A DNA stretch of 13,403 nt, from NCBI GenBank assembly GCA_963579025.1, contig CAUZFZ010000222.1, positions 1-13,403 of the forward strand, in the 5' to 3' direction. The notes beneath the pieces are model-generated. The model did not search any database. It was not told where the DNA came from and saw nothing but the letters and a program-made list of their open reading frames with translations. Source of the stretch: CAUZFZ01 sp963579025. Its GTDB lineage: Bacteria; Planctomycetota; Planctomycetia; Planctomycetales; Planctomycetaceae. Below are positions 1 through 8,004 of the stretch, piece after piece. Positions within the stretch are counted from its first letter, which is position 1. The number at the start of each line of letters is the position of its first letter. Made by a program: the position numbers and the translations under genes.

Positions 1-2
1 AA

Positions 3-86
3 GTGTGTGGGATTCGAAACCGCGCCGATGCGATTGAAATCCAAAAGCTACTGGTCCGCATGTTCCCGAGGTGGCGGTCTGGTTGA
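3..86 (+). CDS. Possible 3' end of an unidentified gene (partial)
   Basis: The frame starting at base 3 is open from the window edge and ends with TGA at 84-86, giving a 27-residue tail that contains 'RADAIEIQKLLVRMFPRW'. The tail looks like an amphipathic helix with a basic, aromatic end and has reasonable codon use, so it may be the C-terminus of a gene that starts outside the window. It lies 92 bp before the zinc-ribbon gene on the same strand. The family is not recognised. It is too short to exclude a chance open frame. Confidence 0.3.
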   Translation: MCGIRNRADAIEIQKLLVRMFPRWRSG

Positions 87-178
87 CTGCAATACAAAGA
101 CTACGGCCGTGAGCCGGGCTGGAAGGCAACCGTTCAGCGAGATGCTGCTGCACCCAACGAATGTTGGGAAGTCGGGCC

Positions 179-613
179 ATGAAGACGTGGCAGTGTCCCG
201 AATGTAATGAGACGCATGAGCCGCAGTTCGACAACTGCTGGAAGTGCGCCAGATTGGAAGACCACAAGCCAGGCAACAGACGCAGGCAGCCGCTTTTCAC
301 GCTCAGTGGGTTTAGTTGGCGTCGATGCGTCTTGATTATCCTGATGTCTGGCCTGCTCTACACCGTTGCATACGGCGCACTTTGCTCTCGCCAGATCACC
401 TGTCGCATCGCTTCAACGGCAGGACTGTTCGCATTCCCCAACCGAGTTGCCGCCTACTCGTTCTTTCCACTCGTTCTCTACGAACATCAATCTCAGGGCA
501 TCACCGGTTCCCTGGTCGTCATTTCACCCGTCCCGGTGGAACACCCTTCGTTTCACCGATCTCTCGAAGTCGACGACATGGTGTTTTTCTTGCGCAGCGA
601 GGGCTCACAGTAG
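179..613 (+). CDS. Small zinc-ribbon membrane protein (hypothetical)
   Basis: This is a 144-residue protein starting at ATG 179. The start is chosen because the cysteine motif follows at once and a weak GGGAAG-like ribosome site lies about 9 nt upstream. Residues 6-23 hold two cysteine pairs, CPEC and CWKC, ten residues apart, which is a typical zinc-ribbon knuckle. A basic stretch (about 33-37 and 48-49) precedes a hydrophobic segment at about 50-68, probably a membrane helix, and a second moderately hydrophobic stretch lies at about 86-105. The N-terminal ribbon would then be cytoplasmic by the positive-inside rule. Similar short 'CPxC...CWxC' proteins are common in planctomycetes and mostly lack a known function. 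It converges with the minus-strand gene ending at 686, 72 bp away. The substrate and role are unknown. Confidence 0.7.
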   Translation: MKTWQCPECNETHEPQFDNCWKCARLEDHKPGNRRRQPLFTLSGFSWRRCVLIILMSGLLYTVAYGALCSRQITCRIASTAGLFAFPNRVAAYSFFPLVLYEHQSQGITGSLVVISPVPVEHPSFHRSLEVDDMVFFLRSEGSQ

Positions 614-685
614 CTCCGCCAGGAATACGCAATCATGCTCCCGGAATGGTACAAACGTCGGCTACGAATCTACGAAACCGTTGGC

Positions 686-1852
686 TCAGTCTCTCCCGAC
701 CTGGGCCGCCGCCACGCTGTCGGCCAGACGCCGTGTCTCGGCTTTGTCCTGAAGAATTTCGTTCGCCAGTAGTTTAAGCTCTCTTAGATCGAATGGTTTT
801 CGCCGATAGACAGACACGATCTGCCGTTTCAGCACTTCCCGGTGATTCACCATTTCACGAATGTGTCTGACACGTATCCATTCTCTGTGATGTACCTCCC
901 GCTGGCGCTGGCGCTGGTACTTGGCGTCATCAAACCCTTCTGCAGCACCGAACGCGAACGAGGCCGCCGGAAGCTCGGGCGGCTTGTCAGGCAATTCATA
1001 CCTCACGGTTTCTTTCAGCCCCTGCAGATAGACCGTCGCGGCAGCCTTTCGTCTCTGTGGAAACGAGTGATTCCCTGTGAGCACGCGCAACGCGTCTCCC
1101 CAGTAGGCCTGAAGACGCAGACGCCGGGAGCGGTCGAGTGGAAGGCCGAGGGCTTTTTGCGCAAGGTCAATCACTCGACCGGGCTGCTGAAGTCCACTCT
1201 GTGCATGGATTGTGGCCAGTTCGAATTGCACCAATGCTCGATTGGCAGGAACAAAGTGGCCATCCAGTAGTTCGCGAGCCTGTTGCTCAACGGCCGGGAG
1301 ATTCGTCTCGTGACCGTTCATCATTCTTCTCAGGTCAGAGAGTCGCGTCAGCCATTCTGCGTCTGCCTGACGCTCTTCGACAGGCCGGTCGTCAAGTGGC
1401 CCTTGTGGGACATCCGGATACGGGATCGCAACCTGATCAGCGATTCTCGAATCGGCCGGCAGAGGTCGATAGAGCACGTGAATATTGAGTTGTCCGTCGC
1501 GATCAGACAGGCTGACATTCAACATGGTGGAGTCGCCGAGCAACGGATAGACGGTTCCTCCTCCGGTCACGTTCCAGTTAATTTCACCAGTGAGATCGGC
1601 CTTCGAAACTCCTTCGCCAAACGAGTCGACCCAGAGCCGAACATCCTCGCCGATGCCAACGTCAGTACGGTTTCGAGGTCCGAGTTTCGAAACGGTTTCA
1701 TGCTGGACTTCGCCCAGGAGAACCTTCGGAACCGTGCTGTCGTCCGCTTCGGCTGATGCCGAGATCAACTGTCGGCCGAAGACGGCAAACGCGAAGAGAC
1801 CGAAAAGGGCTGGCCACAGCAGCCACAACGATTTTCTCTGTCGAGTTTTCAT
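686..1852 (-). CDS. Exported Ig-like/helical-repeat protein (hypothetical)
   Basis: This protein has 388 residues. ATG at 1852 was preferred to the upstream in-frame TTG at 1891 because it gives a clean signal peptide: basic 'KTRQRK', a hydrophobic core at about residues 9-25, and a probable cleavage site near SASAEA at about 31-36. A GGG element lies 8 nt upstream. Residues of roughly 55-130 look like an all-beta, Ig-like fold: 'VGIGEDVRLWVDSF', then 'INWNVTGGGTVYPLLGDST', then 'LNIHVLYR'. The GGG followed by a turn recalls invasin/big-type Ig domains. From about 165 onward the protein is helical, with TPR-like segments (about 190-260) and a charged C-terminus rich in Arg, Gln and Glu. It begins 52 bp after the stop of the giant TPR/propeller/HEAT gene on the same strand and is probably co-transcribed with it. 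It probably acts in the periplasm as a structural or binding partner; no catalytic motif was seen. Confidence 0.75.
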   Translation of the reverse strand: MKTRQRKSLWLLWPALFGLFAFAVFGRQLISASAEADDSTVPKVLLGEVQHETVSKLGPRNRTDVGIGEDVRLWVDSFGEGVSKADLTGEINWNVTGGGTVYPLLGDSTMLNVSLSDRDGQLNIHVLYRPLPADSRIADQVAIPYPDVPQGPLDDRPVEERQADAEWLTRLSDLRRMMNGHETNLPAVEQQARELLDGHFVPANRALVQFELATIHAQSGLQQPGRVIDLAQKALGLPLDRSRRLRLQAYWGDALRVLTGNHSFPQRRKAAATVYLQGLKETVRYELPDKPPELPAASFAFGAAEGFDDAKYQRQRQREVHHREWIRVRHIREMVNHREVLKRQIVSVYRRKPFDLRELKLLANEILQDKAETRRLADSVAAAQVGRD

Positions 1853-1904
1853 GCAGGTTTCCCGTCGCTGGATTGCGAGTCTTCGAGTCAAGCGAACGAT
1901 CGCG

Positions 1905-4900
1905 CTACTTCAGCAGGTTGCTGGCGGCGCGTCTGGTTTCATTGTGGAGGAGTCGGTTGGCGGCGATCACCTTGATTCGCGCGAGCGCGAAACTTCGTTG
2001 ACTGGGATTCCGCAACCGCGCCAGTTGTTCCAGCGTTTGCCGTTGCTCCCACTCCTGCTTCGAATTCAGAGCCTCCACGATTACGTTCTGCCCGTTCGTG
2101 TCGCCGAACAAGAGCAGGCCGACGGCGGCTCGGATGCGGATTGGTAAGACGTTGTCAGTCAGCAGGCTCTTCAAGACGACGGCGTTCCTGGCACGATCCG
2201 ATGGCGGTGCCGCAGACAGGTGTTCTGCGGCTTCCTGACGAGCGTCCCTGTCCTTTGAAGCTGCCAGTGCGCGATAGAATTCCTGAGACAGTTCGGGCCC
2301 GATTTTCGCGACGGCTTCCAGGATGTGCCGCGGTCGCAACAACTCTTCCTGACGAACTGGATCGATTGGCGGATTCAGCGATGCGGACTTCAAGTCGTCC
2401 CAGTCCGCAGCCAGTGACTCCAGGTTGCTGATGCGGTCGTACTGCGACCTCACGACAGCAACCGCTTGACTGGTTCGAAAGCCAGACGCGTTCGAACGTT
2501 TTTCATCGGCCCTGGCTTCAGCGTAAAGAGTCGCGAGAACCGGCAGCGCGGCCCTGGCTTTGAGTTCCCCAAGTGCCCACACAATGGACGCTCGTGAAAG
2601 TCCGCTTTCCAGGTCAACCGCTTGAACGAGCGGTTCGATCGACGACGCATCCTTGATCGCACCGCAGGCGCGAGCGGCATTGGACCGCACGACGCGATCA
2701 TCGCTCTTCAAGGCCGCATGCAACTGCGGCAGCACGTCAGGACCAGCCATGCGAAACACATCACGGGCAAAGTCACGTTGCCGTTGGTCGTAACTCGTCG
2801 CGTCTCGGACCTTCAGCAGGATGTCGATCGCTTTGGGATGACGTCGCAAAGAAGCGCCCAACTGCGGAAACACTGTCTCGCGATAGTCGTATTCACCGAG
2901 TCGAGGTGGCGCATTGAGCAACCACTCGAACACCTCAGGAGTGGCATGGGGTGCAATGGCCCTGTGCAGATTTTTGGCTCCTGTCACGGCGCCGATCGAC
3001 GACCTGGCTCCGAAGGGATAGTTCCCCGAATTCGCATCAATGACTTCCTGGAGTCGTTTGATCTCAGGCACGTGTCCGCGCCGGACGAGATCCAGCGTCG
3101 CCAATGCGCTGATCTGCAGATCTGAGTCCTGAAGCCGGTCACGCAGCAACGGGACGACTCGTTCGTCATCCGCGTTCCGGGTTACGAAGTAGAACGCGGT
3201 CGCGCGGAGGCGAGTGTTTTTCTCATTCAATTGACTGGCCATCAGCGGTAGAAACCCGGCCGGGGCTGCTTGTTGAATCCGGCTGGTCGATGCGATCGCG
3301 TTGGCTCGATAGAAGGGATTCTCATCACGCAGTGCTATGGCCAGTTCCGCCGGAGTCTGAATCATGACCTTGCGAGTTTCAGCGTCGGCCAGATGGCGTG
3401 CCGTGAGAGTGATGTGCAGCCGGGCACCGATTTCCGGGAACGTTGGATGGGACACTTCTCGATCGGAGATCACGAGCCCCCGCGTTCCGCACAGGTAGAC
3501 CTTTCCCTTGTGTTCGACACGCTGCGTCAAGGCACCGGCCAGGAACGGAACAGTGCTCCACCTGGCTTTCTCACGCGGTCTCGCCTCCTTTTGCGTCAGA
3601 AGCTTCGGCTCAACTTTCGGTCCGAATCGATGCGCCTCTGGATCAAAGGCCAGCGGCGGGAACCGCCGATATCGAAGATTCCCCGACGAGTTGTGTCGCA
3701 GGTACTCCGTCCCGAACACGAGACTGAGTTGCCTGCCAGCGTGCCGCACGCGGTCGACCTTGCCAGTCGGAAGACCGTCTTCCTCCATGAGCGTCGTGAA
3801 AACCGACGTCGTTGAATCGAGCACAGCCAGGCCGCCTCCTGAGTCGCCCCAGGATGTTGAGAAGTACGTTTTTCCGGATGCCTCAGCGGCTCCAGTCACA
3901 CGATTCGAGCACAGTCCATCCGCACGAGTGAAGACGCGTTCGACGCCACGCTCCAGGTCGAACTGCGCGATCCCAAGTGAGGTACACAGCCAGGAGTGCT
4001 CGGTCCCGAAAACGATCGCTCGAACCGTGTCCCCGCGAATGGAACTGGACCGTGGTTCTGCCGAGACTCGTCGAATGCCGGCTTCGTCCGGTTTCACGAA
4101 GAACAACCCGCCCACGCTTTCCTTGACCTCATGCTGAGCCGAAGCCACGGAACGTGGGCTATCCTCGTGAGGGTACTCGTAACGACTGTGATCTTGTCGC
4201 GCGCCCAATACCCGAGCGCCATTTGGCAGAGTGAGAACCTGCCACTCGCGCGAATAAGGTCGACCAAACGTCTTCCGAAAGGCATCGAGCTGATCCATTG
4301 CACGAATCGCGCCGACGAGCGACTCGTCTCCGTTACGAGCAGCGCGCTGTGCTCGAAGTTGCTCGGAAAAATTCTCCACGACTTTCGCAATCGGAAGCAG
4401 CGTGAGCCTGGCTTCGTCCAGGACAAAGGCTGGCCAGTCCACGCCGAAAACCAGCCGGTCACCATGCTTCCCGTAGAACCTGAGCGGACTGTTGATCAAC
4501 TCCTGCTCTTTCTTCACCGCGACCGGAATCGTCTGAGTGGCCAATGTCTCGCGATCGATCAAACAGAGTCGGTTTCTCAATTGATCATTGACCCAGGCGT
4601 TGCCGAAAACGCGACCCTCGATGATACCGACGAACCGCACGGGCTCGCGTGGTCCGACGCGACGAGGAGCCGACCATTCGTCCGAAATCCGGTCGTAACG
4701 CCGGACGCCAACATGATTACTATTGGCCCAGACATAACGGTCGTCCACAACGATATTGGAGAAGCCCGCCCACGAAGTGATCTTCAATTCTTCGAACGAC
4801 CAGGCTCGCAATGCGAGCGTCCGGGTATTGAGCCGCTGCACGTTGCGATGCAGGCCGATCCAGAGGTCGTCGCCGTCTGCCGTCAGCGTGTAGACACTGT

Positions 4901-7496
4901 TGTCGAACCAGTAATCCATAGTGCCCGGAAAGCTCTTTCCGTAGCGATCATTCTCCCTGACATCTTCGTGCAGCCATTGATGCGCGACTGACCAGTCTGT
5001 GCGGTTGATCCGAAATAAACCTTTGGGAGATCCCACCCACAGGTGCTGCTTCATGACGACCAGCGACCGGGCCGCTTCCCCCAGCGCGATGCGTATCACC
5101 GGCTGCCCTTTAAGGTCGTGCACGGCCACGCCCCAGGGATGTCCGGAGTAAACGTAGCGGTCGTCATGCGCCAGCGCGAGAACGTTCTCGGTCGATGCAA
5201 CGAGCTGTACGCCAGCCGGGAGGTTGGCCCAGACAAACTCAACGGCCGGTTTCGGATTGCCCTTCGCAACGCGTCGCTGCAACTGAGCACGAGCGCCTGC
5301 CCACACGGAGTTCTCAAGTGCCGCCTTCAACGACGCAGTTTTCTCGGCGGTGTCGGCATGCTGGATCGCGACGGCGAGCGCAGCATTTGCACGCTCAGGC
5401 ACACCGTTCGAACTGCGATATTGGAACTGACTGAAACTGGCCAGCTCAAACGGCTTCTGGCTCCGAGCGATCCGCAGGCTGAGCGCGTGGAGTTTGTCGA
5501 ACTGTCCCGCGCGTTCGTAGATCCGAATCAGCCGATACGCCAATTCGAAACGGTCTTTGAACCGAGTCTGATTCCGCCCTCCCTTGCCACGTCCAAACGC
5601 CCATTGGGAGTCAGACTCAAGCAGCAGCTCTAAACGCACGACGAGCTGCGGCCCGTCCGTCACTCCGTCCAATTCCAGTAACTCCAACTGAGACTGAGCG
5701 TCCTTCGGATTGGCAGCGACCACGGCTTTCAGCAGTTCGCGAAAGTGCTCGTTGCCAGCCGTCCGAAATCGCTCCTTCCACTGAGGGAGTTCATGACGCG
5801 TCGGTGACTTCGCAATCGATGCGGCGGCGGCTCTTCGATCGCCCAGGAGCCAATGCAGATTCGCCCGGACATTCTCGTCTTTCGCTGCGTCGAGTTGTTG
5901 CGCGGCCCACTCAAGTAGCTTTTCCGACTGTTGAGCAACGCGGTGCTTGCGACTGAGGTTCTCGAATGACCGGTAGTAACTGGATGACGGCTTTTGCAGG
6001 ACGAGTTGTCGAGCCACGTCGAGTGACTGATCCGTCTGCCCCAGCGCGGTATAGAGCCGTTCGAGTTGCATGAGCGTAGTGGTTCGAAGGTTTCCATTCT
6101 GATTGCCGTAGGCGACCGGTATCGACTGCTGGGCCATGCCGCGTCCGATGCCATCTGCTTCCAGTGCATCAGGCAGATTCCATTTGGGAGGCCTGGCCTC
6201 GTCACGTTGAAGCAGAGCCAGCACGGTTTCGAATTCGCGGACGGCATCCTGCGGTTTCATGCTGCCATCAAAGACCGTGGCACGACGAAACGCGGCACTG
6301 ACTGGATCGAATTCCGATGCCGCGGTGAATTCCAACTCCGATTCTCGTGCCTGATCAGGCTGGCCCTGCTGCAATCGAATTTGAGCCAGGACGCGTCGCA
6401 GTTGGTTCTGTCCCGCGGCAATTCGGTCGGTGATCTGCTGAACAAGTTCCGCTTCATGCCCAGAGGTTTTGAGTGTCCCGTATGTGAGTCGAATGAATTC
6501 CGTACGAGAGATGCCCGATGTGCCGTAACCGCGCCCCCGCCCCCACCGGCGTCTCGACACTTGCACAAAACGATCGGGCAAACCACGTCCTTCGGTATCA
6601 GTCACGGGACTGCCGAAATCCAGTCGGTTCGGATTTCGATCCATGTCGATCTGCAGCAGAGCCTCCATCAATACGTCACGAGCCGTGTTGACTGCGTCTC
6701 GCCGCTGCAGGAAAAAGGCGTAATCCAAGGCGAACTGCAAACCCAATCCACTAAAGCCAGCCGGACGGACGACGTGCCTGTTGGTCCCGGTTTGCTGCCC
6801 CTTGTCGTCGTAAGTTGGCAATTGAACGACGTATGGTTGAATGGCCTCTCGATGAAGTTGCCACACGCGTTCGAACTCTCGACGTGCGTCGCCCCACGCT
6901 TCGAGCGCGATGAAGCGTCGAATCAGCCAGTTGTCGCGATGGCTGCCAGGTCCAACTGTGAATGACCCGGCTGGGTTTCGTCCGCCCCTTTGATGTTGTT
7001 GCGCTGGAGGTTCAACGAAGTATTCATCGCGCGGCAGTACGCCCTGCTCCCAACCCTGTTGCGATGTCGTTGCAATCTTCGCAGCGACGTCCTGATAAGC
7101 CACCAAAGCTCCGGCCTTGTCACGCAAGGCCAGCAGCAGATCGCCCTCAACCAGCCGTCGTCGTGCTACCGGAACTGCCGGGGCCTGATCGTGCAGCAGG
7201 GACAGAAACTCCTTCGCGTGTGGCCGCCCAAGTTTGACCGCCGCCGTCTCACCACCGGATAGCGAGAGGTACTTGAGGAACGCCGCCTGAGTCTTGTCCT
7301 CACTCTCAAGCTGCCTCGCCTCATTCCACGCGACCGCGACGGAATCCGGTTGCCCGCCACCGAAGAACGGCCCCTGAGAGTCTGCCGACCGAGTGGTTAA
7401 AAAACATCCGAAACAGAGGAGCCAGAACGCGGCGAAGCGCGTTCGCGGGACCACTCGGTCAACGACGTGCAGCGTCCATTGCAACAACATGCCCAT
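1905..7496 (-). CDS. Giant exported TPR / beta-propeller / HEAT-repeat protein
   Basis: This is a 1863-residue protein starting at ATG 7496, with GGAG 8 nt upstream. The N-terminus is basic up to about residue 20, then has a hydrophobic stretch at about 21-34 followed by 'TTRSADS', fitting a signal peptide cut near 38. Residues of about 50-745 are helical repeats of TPR type; the clearest are at about 472-503 ('MQLERLYTALGQTDQSLDVA') and 651-678 ('ELAYRLIRIYERAGQFDKLH'). Residues of about 760-1345 are a beta-propeller region with repeated short blades such as 'DDRYVYSG', 'KQHLWVGSPKGLFRIN', 'DDLWIGLHRNVQRLN' and 'SWLCTSLGIAQFD'. Two blades carry the '(A/E)DGL(C/P)' linker typical of sensor-kinase Reg_prop propellers. 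Residues of about 1385-1863 are HEAT repeats, for example 'VRSNAARACGAIKDASSIEP' at 1603-1622. No enzymatic domain is seen. It is probably a periplasmic scaffold or sensor and heads a two-gene operon. An internal Gly/Arg-rich insert lies at about 305-332. Confidence 0.85.
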   Translation of the reverse strand: MGMLLQWTLHVVDRVVPRTRFAAFWLLCFGCFLTTRSADSQGPFFGGGQPDSVAVAWNEARQLESEDKTQAAFLKYLSLSGGETAAVKLGRPHAKEFLSLLHDQAPAVPVARRRLVEGDLLLALRDKAGALVAYQDVAAKIATTSQQGWEQGVLPRDEYFVEPPAQQHQRGGRNPAGSFTVGPGSHRDNWLIRRFIALEAWGDARREFERVWQLHREAIQPYVVQLPTYDDKGQQTGTNRHVVRPAGFSGLGLQFALDYAFFLQRRDAVNTARDVLMEALLQIDMDRNPNRLDFGSPVTDTEGRGLPDRFVQVSRRRWGRGRGYGTSGISRTEFIRLTYGTLKTSGHEAELVQQITDRIAAGQNQLRRVLAQIRLQQGQPDQARESELEFTAASEFDPVSAAFRRATVFDGSMKPQDAVREFETVLALLQRDEARPPKWNLPDALEADGIGRGMAQQSIPVAYGNQNGNLRTTTLMQLERLYTALGQTDQSLDVARQLVLQKPSSSYYRSFENLSRKHRVAQQSEKLLEWAAQQLDAAKDENVRANLHWLLGDRRAAAASIAKSPTRHELPQWKERFRTAGNEHFRELLKAVVAANPKDAQSQLELLELDGVTDGPQLVVRLELLLESDSQWAFGRGKGGRNQTRFKDRFELAYRLIRIYERAGQFDKLHALSLRIARSQKPFELASFSQFQYRSSNGVPERANAALAVAIQHADTAEKTASLKAALENSVWAGARAQLQRRVAKGNPKPAVEFVWANLPAGVQLVASTENVLALAHDDRYVYSGHPWGVAVHDLKGQPVIRIALGEAARSLVVMKQHLWVGSPKGLFRINRTDWSVAHQWLHEDVRENDRYGKSFPGTMDYWFDNSVYTLTADGDDLWIGLHRNVQRLNTRTLALRAWSFEELKITSWAGFSNIVVDDRYVWANSNHVGVRRYDRISDEWSAPRRVGPREPVRFVGIIEGRVFGNAWVNDQLRNRLCLIDRETLATQTIPVAVKKEQELINSPLRFYGKHGDRLVFGVDWPAFVLDEARLTLLPIAKVVENFSEQLRAQRAARNGDESLVGAIRAMDQLDAFRKTFGRPYSREWQVLTLPNGARVLGARQDHSRYEYPHEDSPRSVASAQHEVKESVGGLFFVKPDEAGIRRVSAEPRSSSIRGDTVRAIVFGTEHSWLCTSLGIAQFDLERGVERVFTRADGLCSNRVTGAAEASGKTYFSTSWGDSGGGLAVLDSTTSVFTTLMEEDGLPTGKVDRVRHAGRQLSLVFGTEYLRHNSSGNLRYRRFPPLAFDPEAHRFGPKVEPKLLTQKEARPREKARWSTVPFLAGALTQRVEHKGKVYLCGTRGLVISDREVSHPTFPEIGARLHITLTARHLADAETRKVMIQTPAELAIALRDENPFYRANAIASTSRIQQAAPAGFLPLMASQLNEKNTRLRATAFYFVTRNADDERVVPLLRDRLQDSDLQISALATLDLVRRGHVPEIKRLQEVIDANSGNYPFGARSSIGAVTGAKNLHRAIAPHATPEVFEWLLNAPPRLGEYDYRETVFPQLGASLRRHPKAIDILLKVRDATSYDQRQRDFARDVFRMAGPDVLPQLHAALKSDDRVVRSNAARACGAIKDASSIEPLVQAVDLESGLSRASIVWALGELKARAALPVLATLYAEARADEKRSNASGFRTSQAVAVVRSQYDRISNLESLAADWDDLKSASLNPPIDPVRQEELLRPRHILEAVAKIGPELSQEFYRALAASKDRDARQEAAEHLSAAPPSDRARNAVVLKSLLTDNVLPIRIRAAVGLLLFGDTNGQNVIVEALNSKQEWEQRQTLEQLARLRNPSQRSFALARIKVIAANRLLHNETRRAASNLLK

Positions 7497-8004
7497 GATT
7501 CGGTCTCCGTTGATTGAGCCATCCCATCCGCGAGATCTGTCGAGGGCCTATCTTGTCGGACAATCGGACTCCTGGCGACCCACAGTTGTAAGAAGATTGT
7601 CACAAGCCAGCGGCACTACGCGTAGTGGTGTGGCGATCGTCAACTCCGGTGTCGACTGAGGACTGGATCGACGCCCGTTCGTAAACCACGAAATCGGTGT
7701 TTCGTACGTGCCGGCGGTATTGCTTGACCCCCAACAGACTGTGGCTTCCACAAGAGTCCACTTTGAAGGCAGCTTCACGGGCGTTCTTCACGCACCCGGT
7801 CCATCGGTCGACCACAAGTTGACCCAGGTGACGCACACCGCTGATGCGATGCGATGAACGGCGCGATAAATGTAGACGCCGTGTTCTTGTGAAACGGCCA
7901 TTGACCACGATCAGGTGCTCTGGCATTCTGGCGATCTGACTTGCTGGGTCGCATTCCCATCTAATGCGATCAGCAACGTGAACTCGCTCAGGAGGCGATC
8001 TGCC
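7497..8004. promoter_or_regulatory. Divergent intergenic region (508 bp) between the giant gene and the haem/HEAT gene
   Basis: This non-coding stretch must hold the promoters for both divergent genes. On the + side TTGACC at 7901-7906, a 17-bp spacer and CATTCT at 7924-7929 form a weak sigma70-like candidate, with the -10 matching only 3 of 6. No convincing promoter was found on the minus side. A perfect 14-bp palindrome lies at 7614-7627. The open frames crossing this region overlap the start of the 8005 gene and have low-complexity Arg/Ser/His composition, so they are not called as genes. Confidence 0.4.
7990..7995 (+). promoter_or_regulatory. Strong Shine-Dalgarno site AGGAGG deciding the start at 8005
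   Basis: A full AGGAGG lies 9 nt before ATG 8005. It fixes the start of the haem/HEAT protein 30 codons inside the longest open frame, which begins at 7915 and would put a Trp/Ser/Arg-rich extension before the membrane helix. Confidence 0.75.

Noticed and set aside
692..705. TCTCTCCCGACC, resembling the REPIN arm
   Set aside because: Shares only a 9-base core, has no inverted partner and lies inside the 388-residue protein gene.
7901..7929. TTGACC-N17-CATTCT as promoter of the haem/HEAT gene
   Set aside because: The -10 matches only 3 of 6 consensus positions; mentioned in the intergenic entry but not called as a feature.
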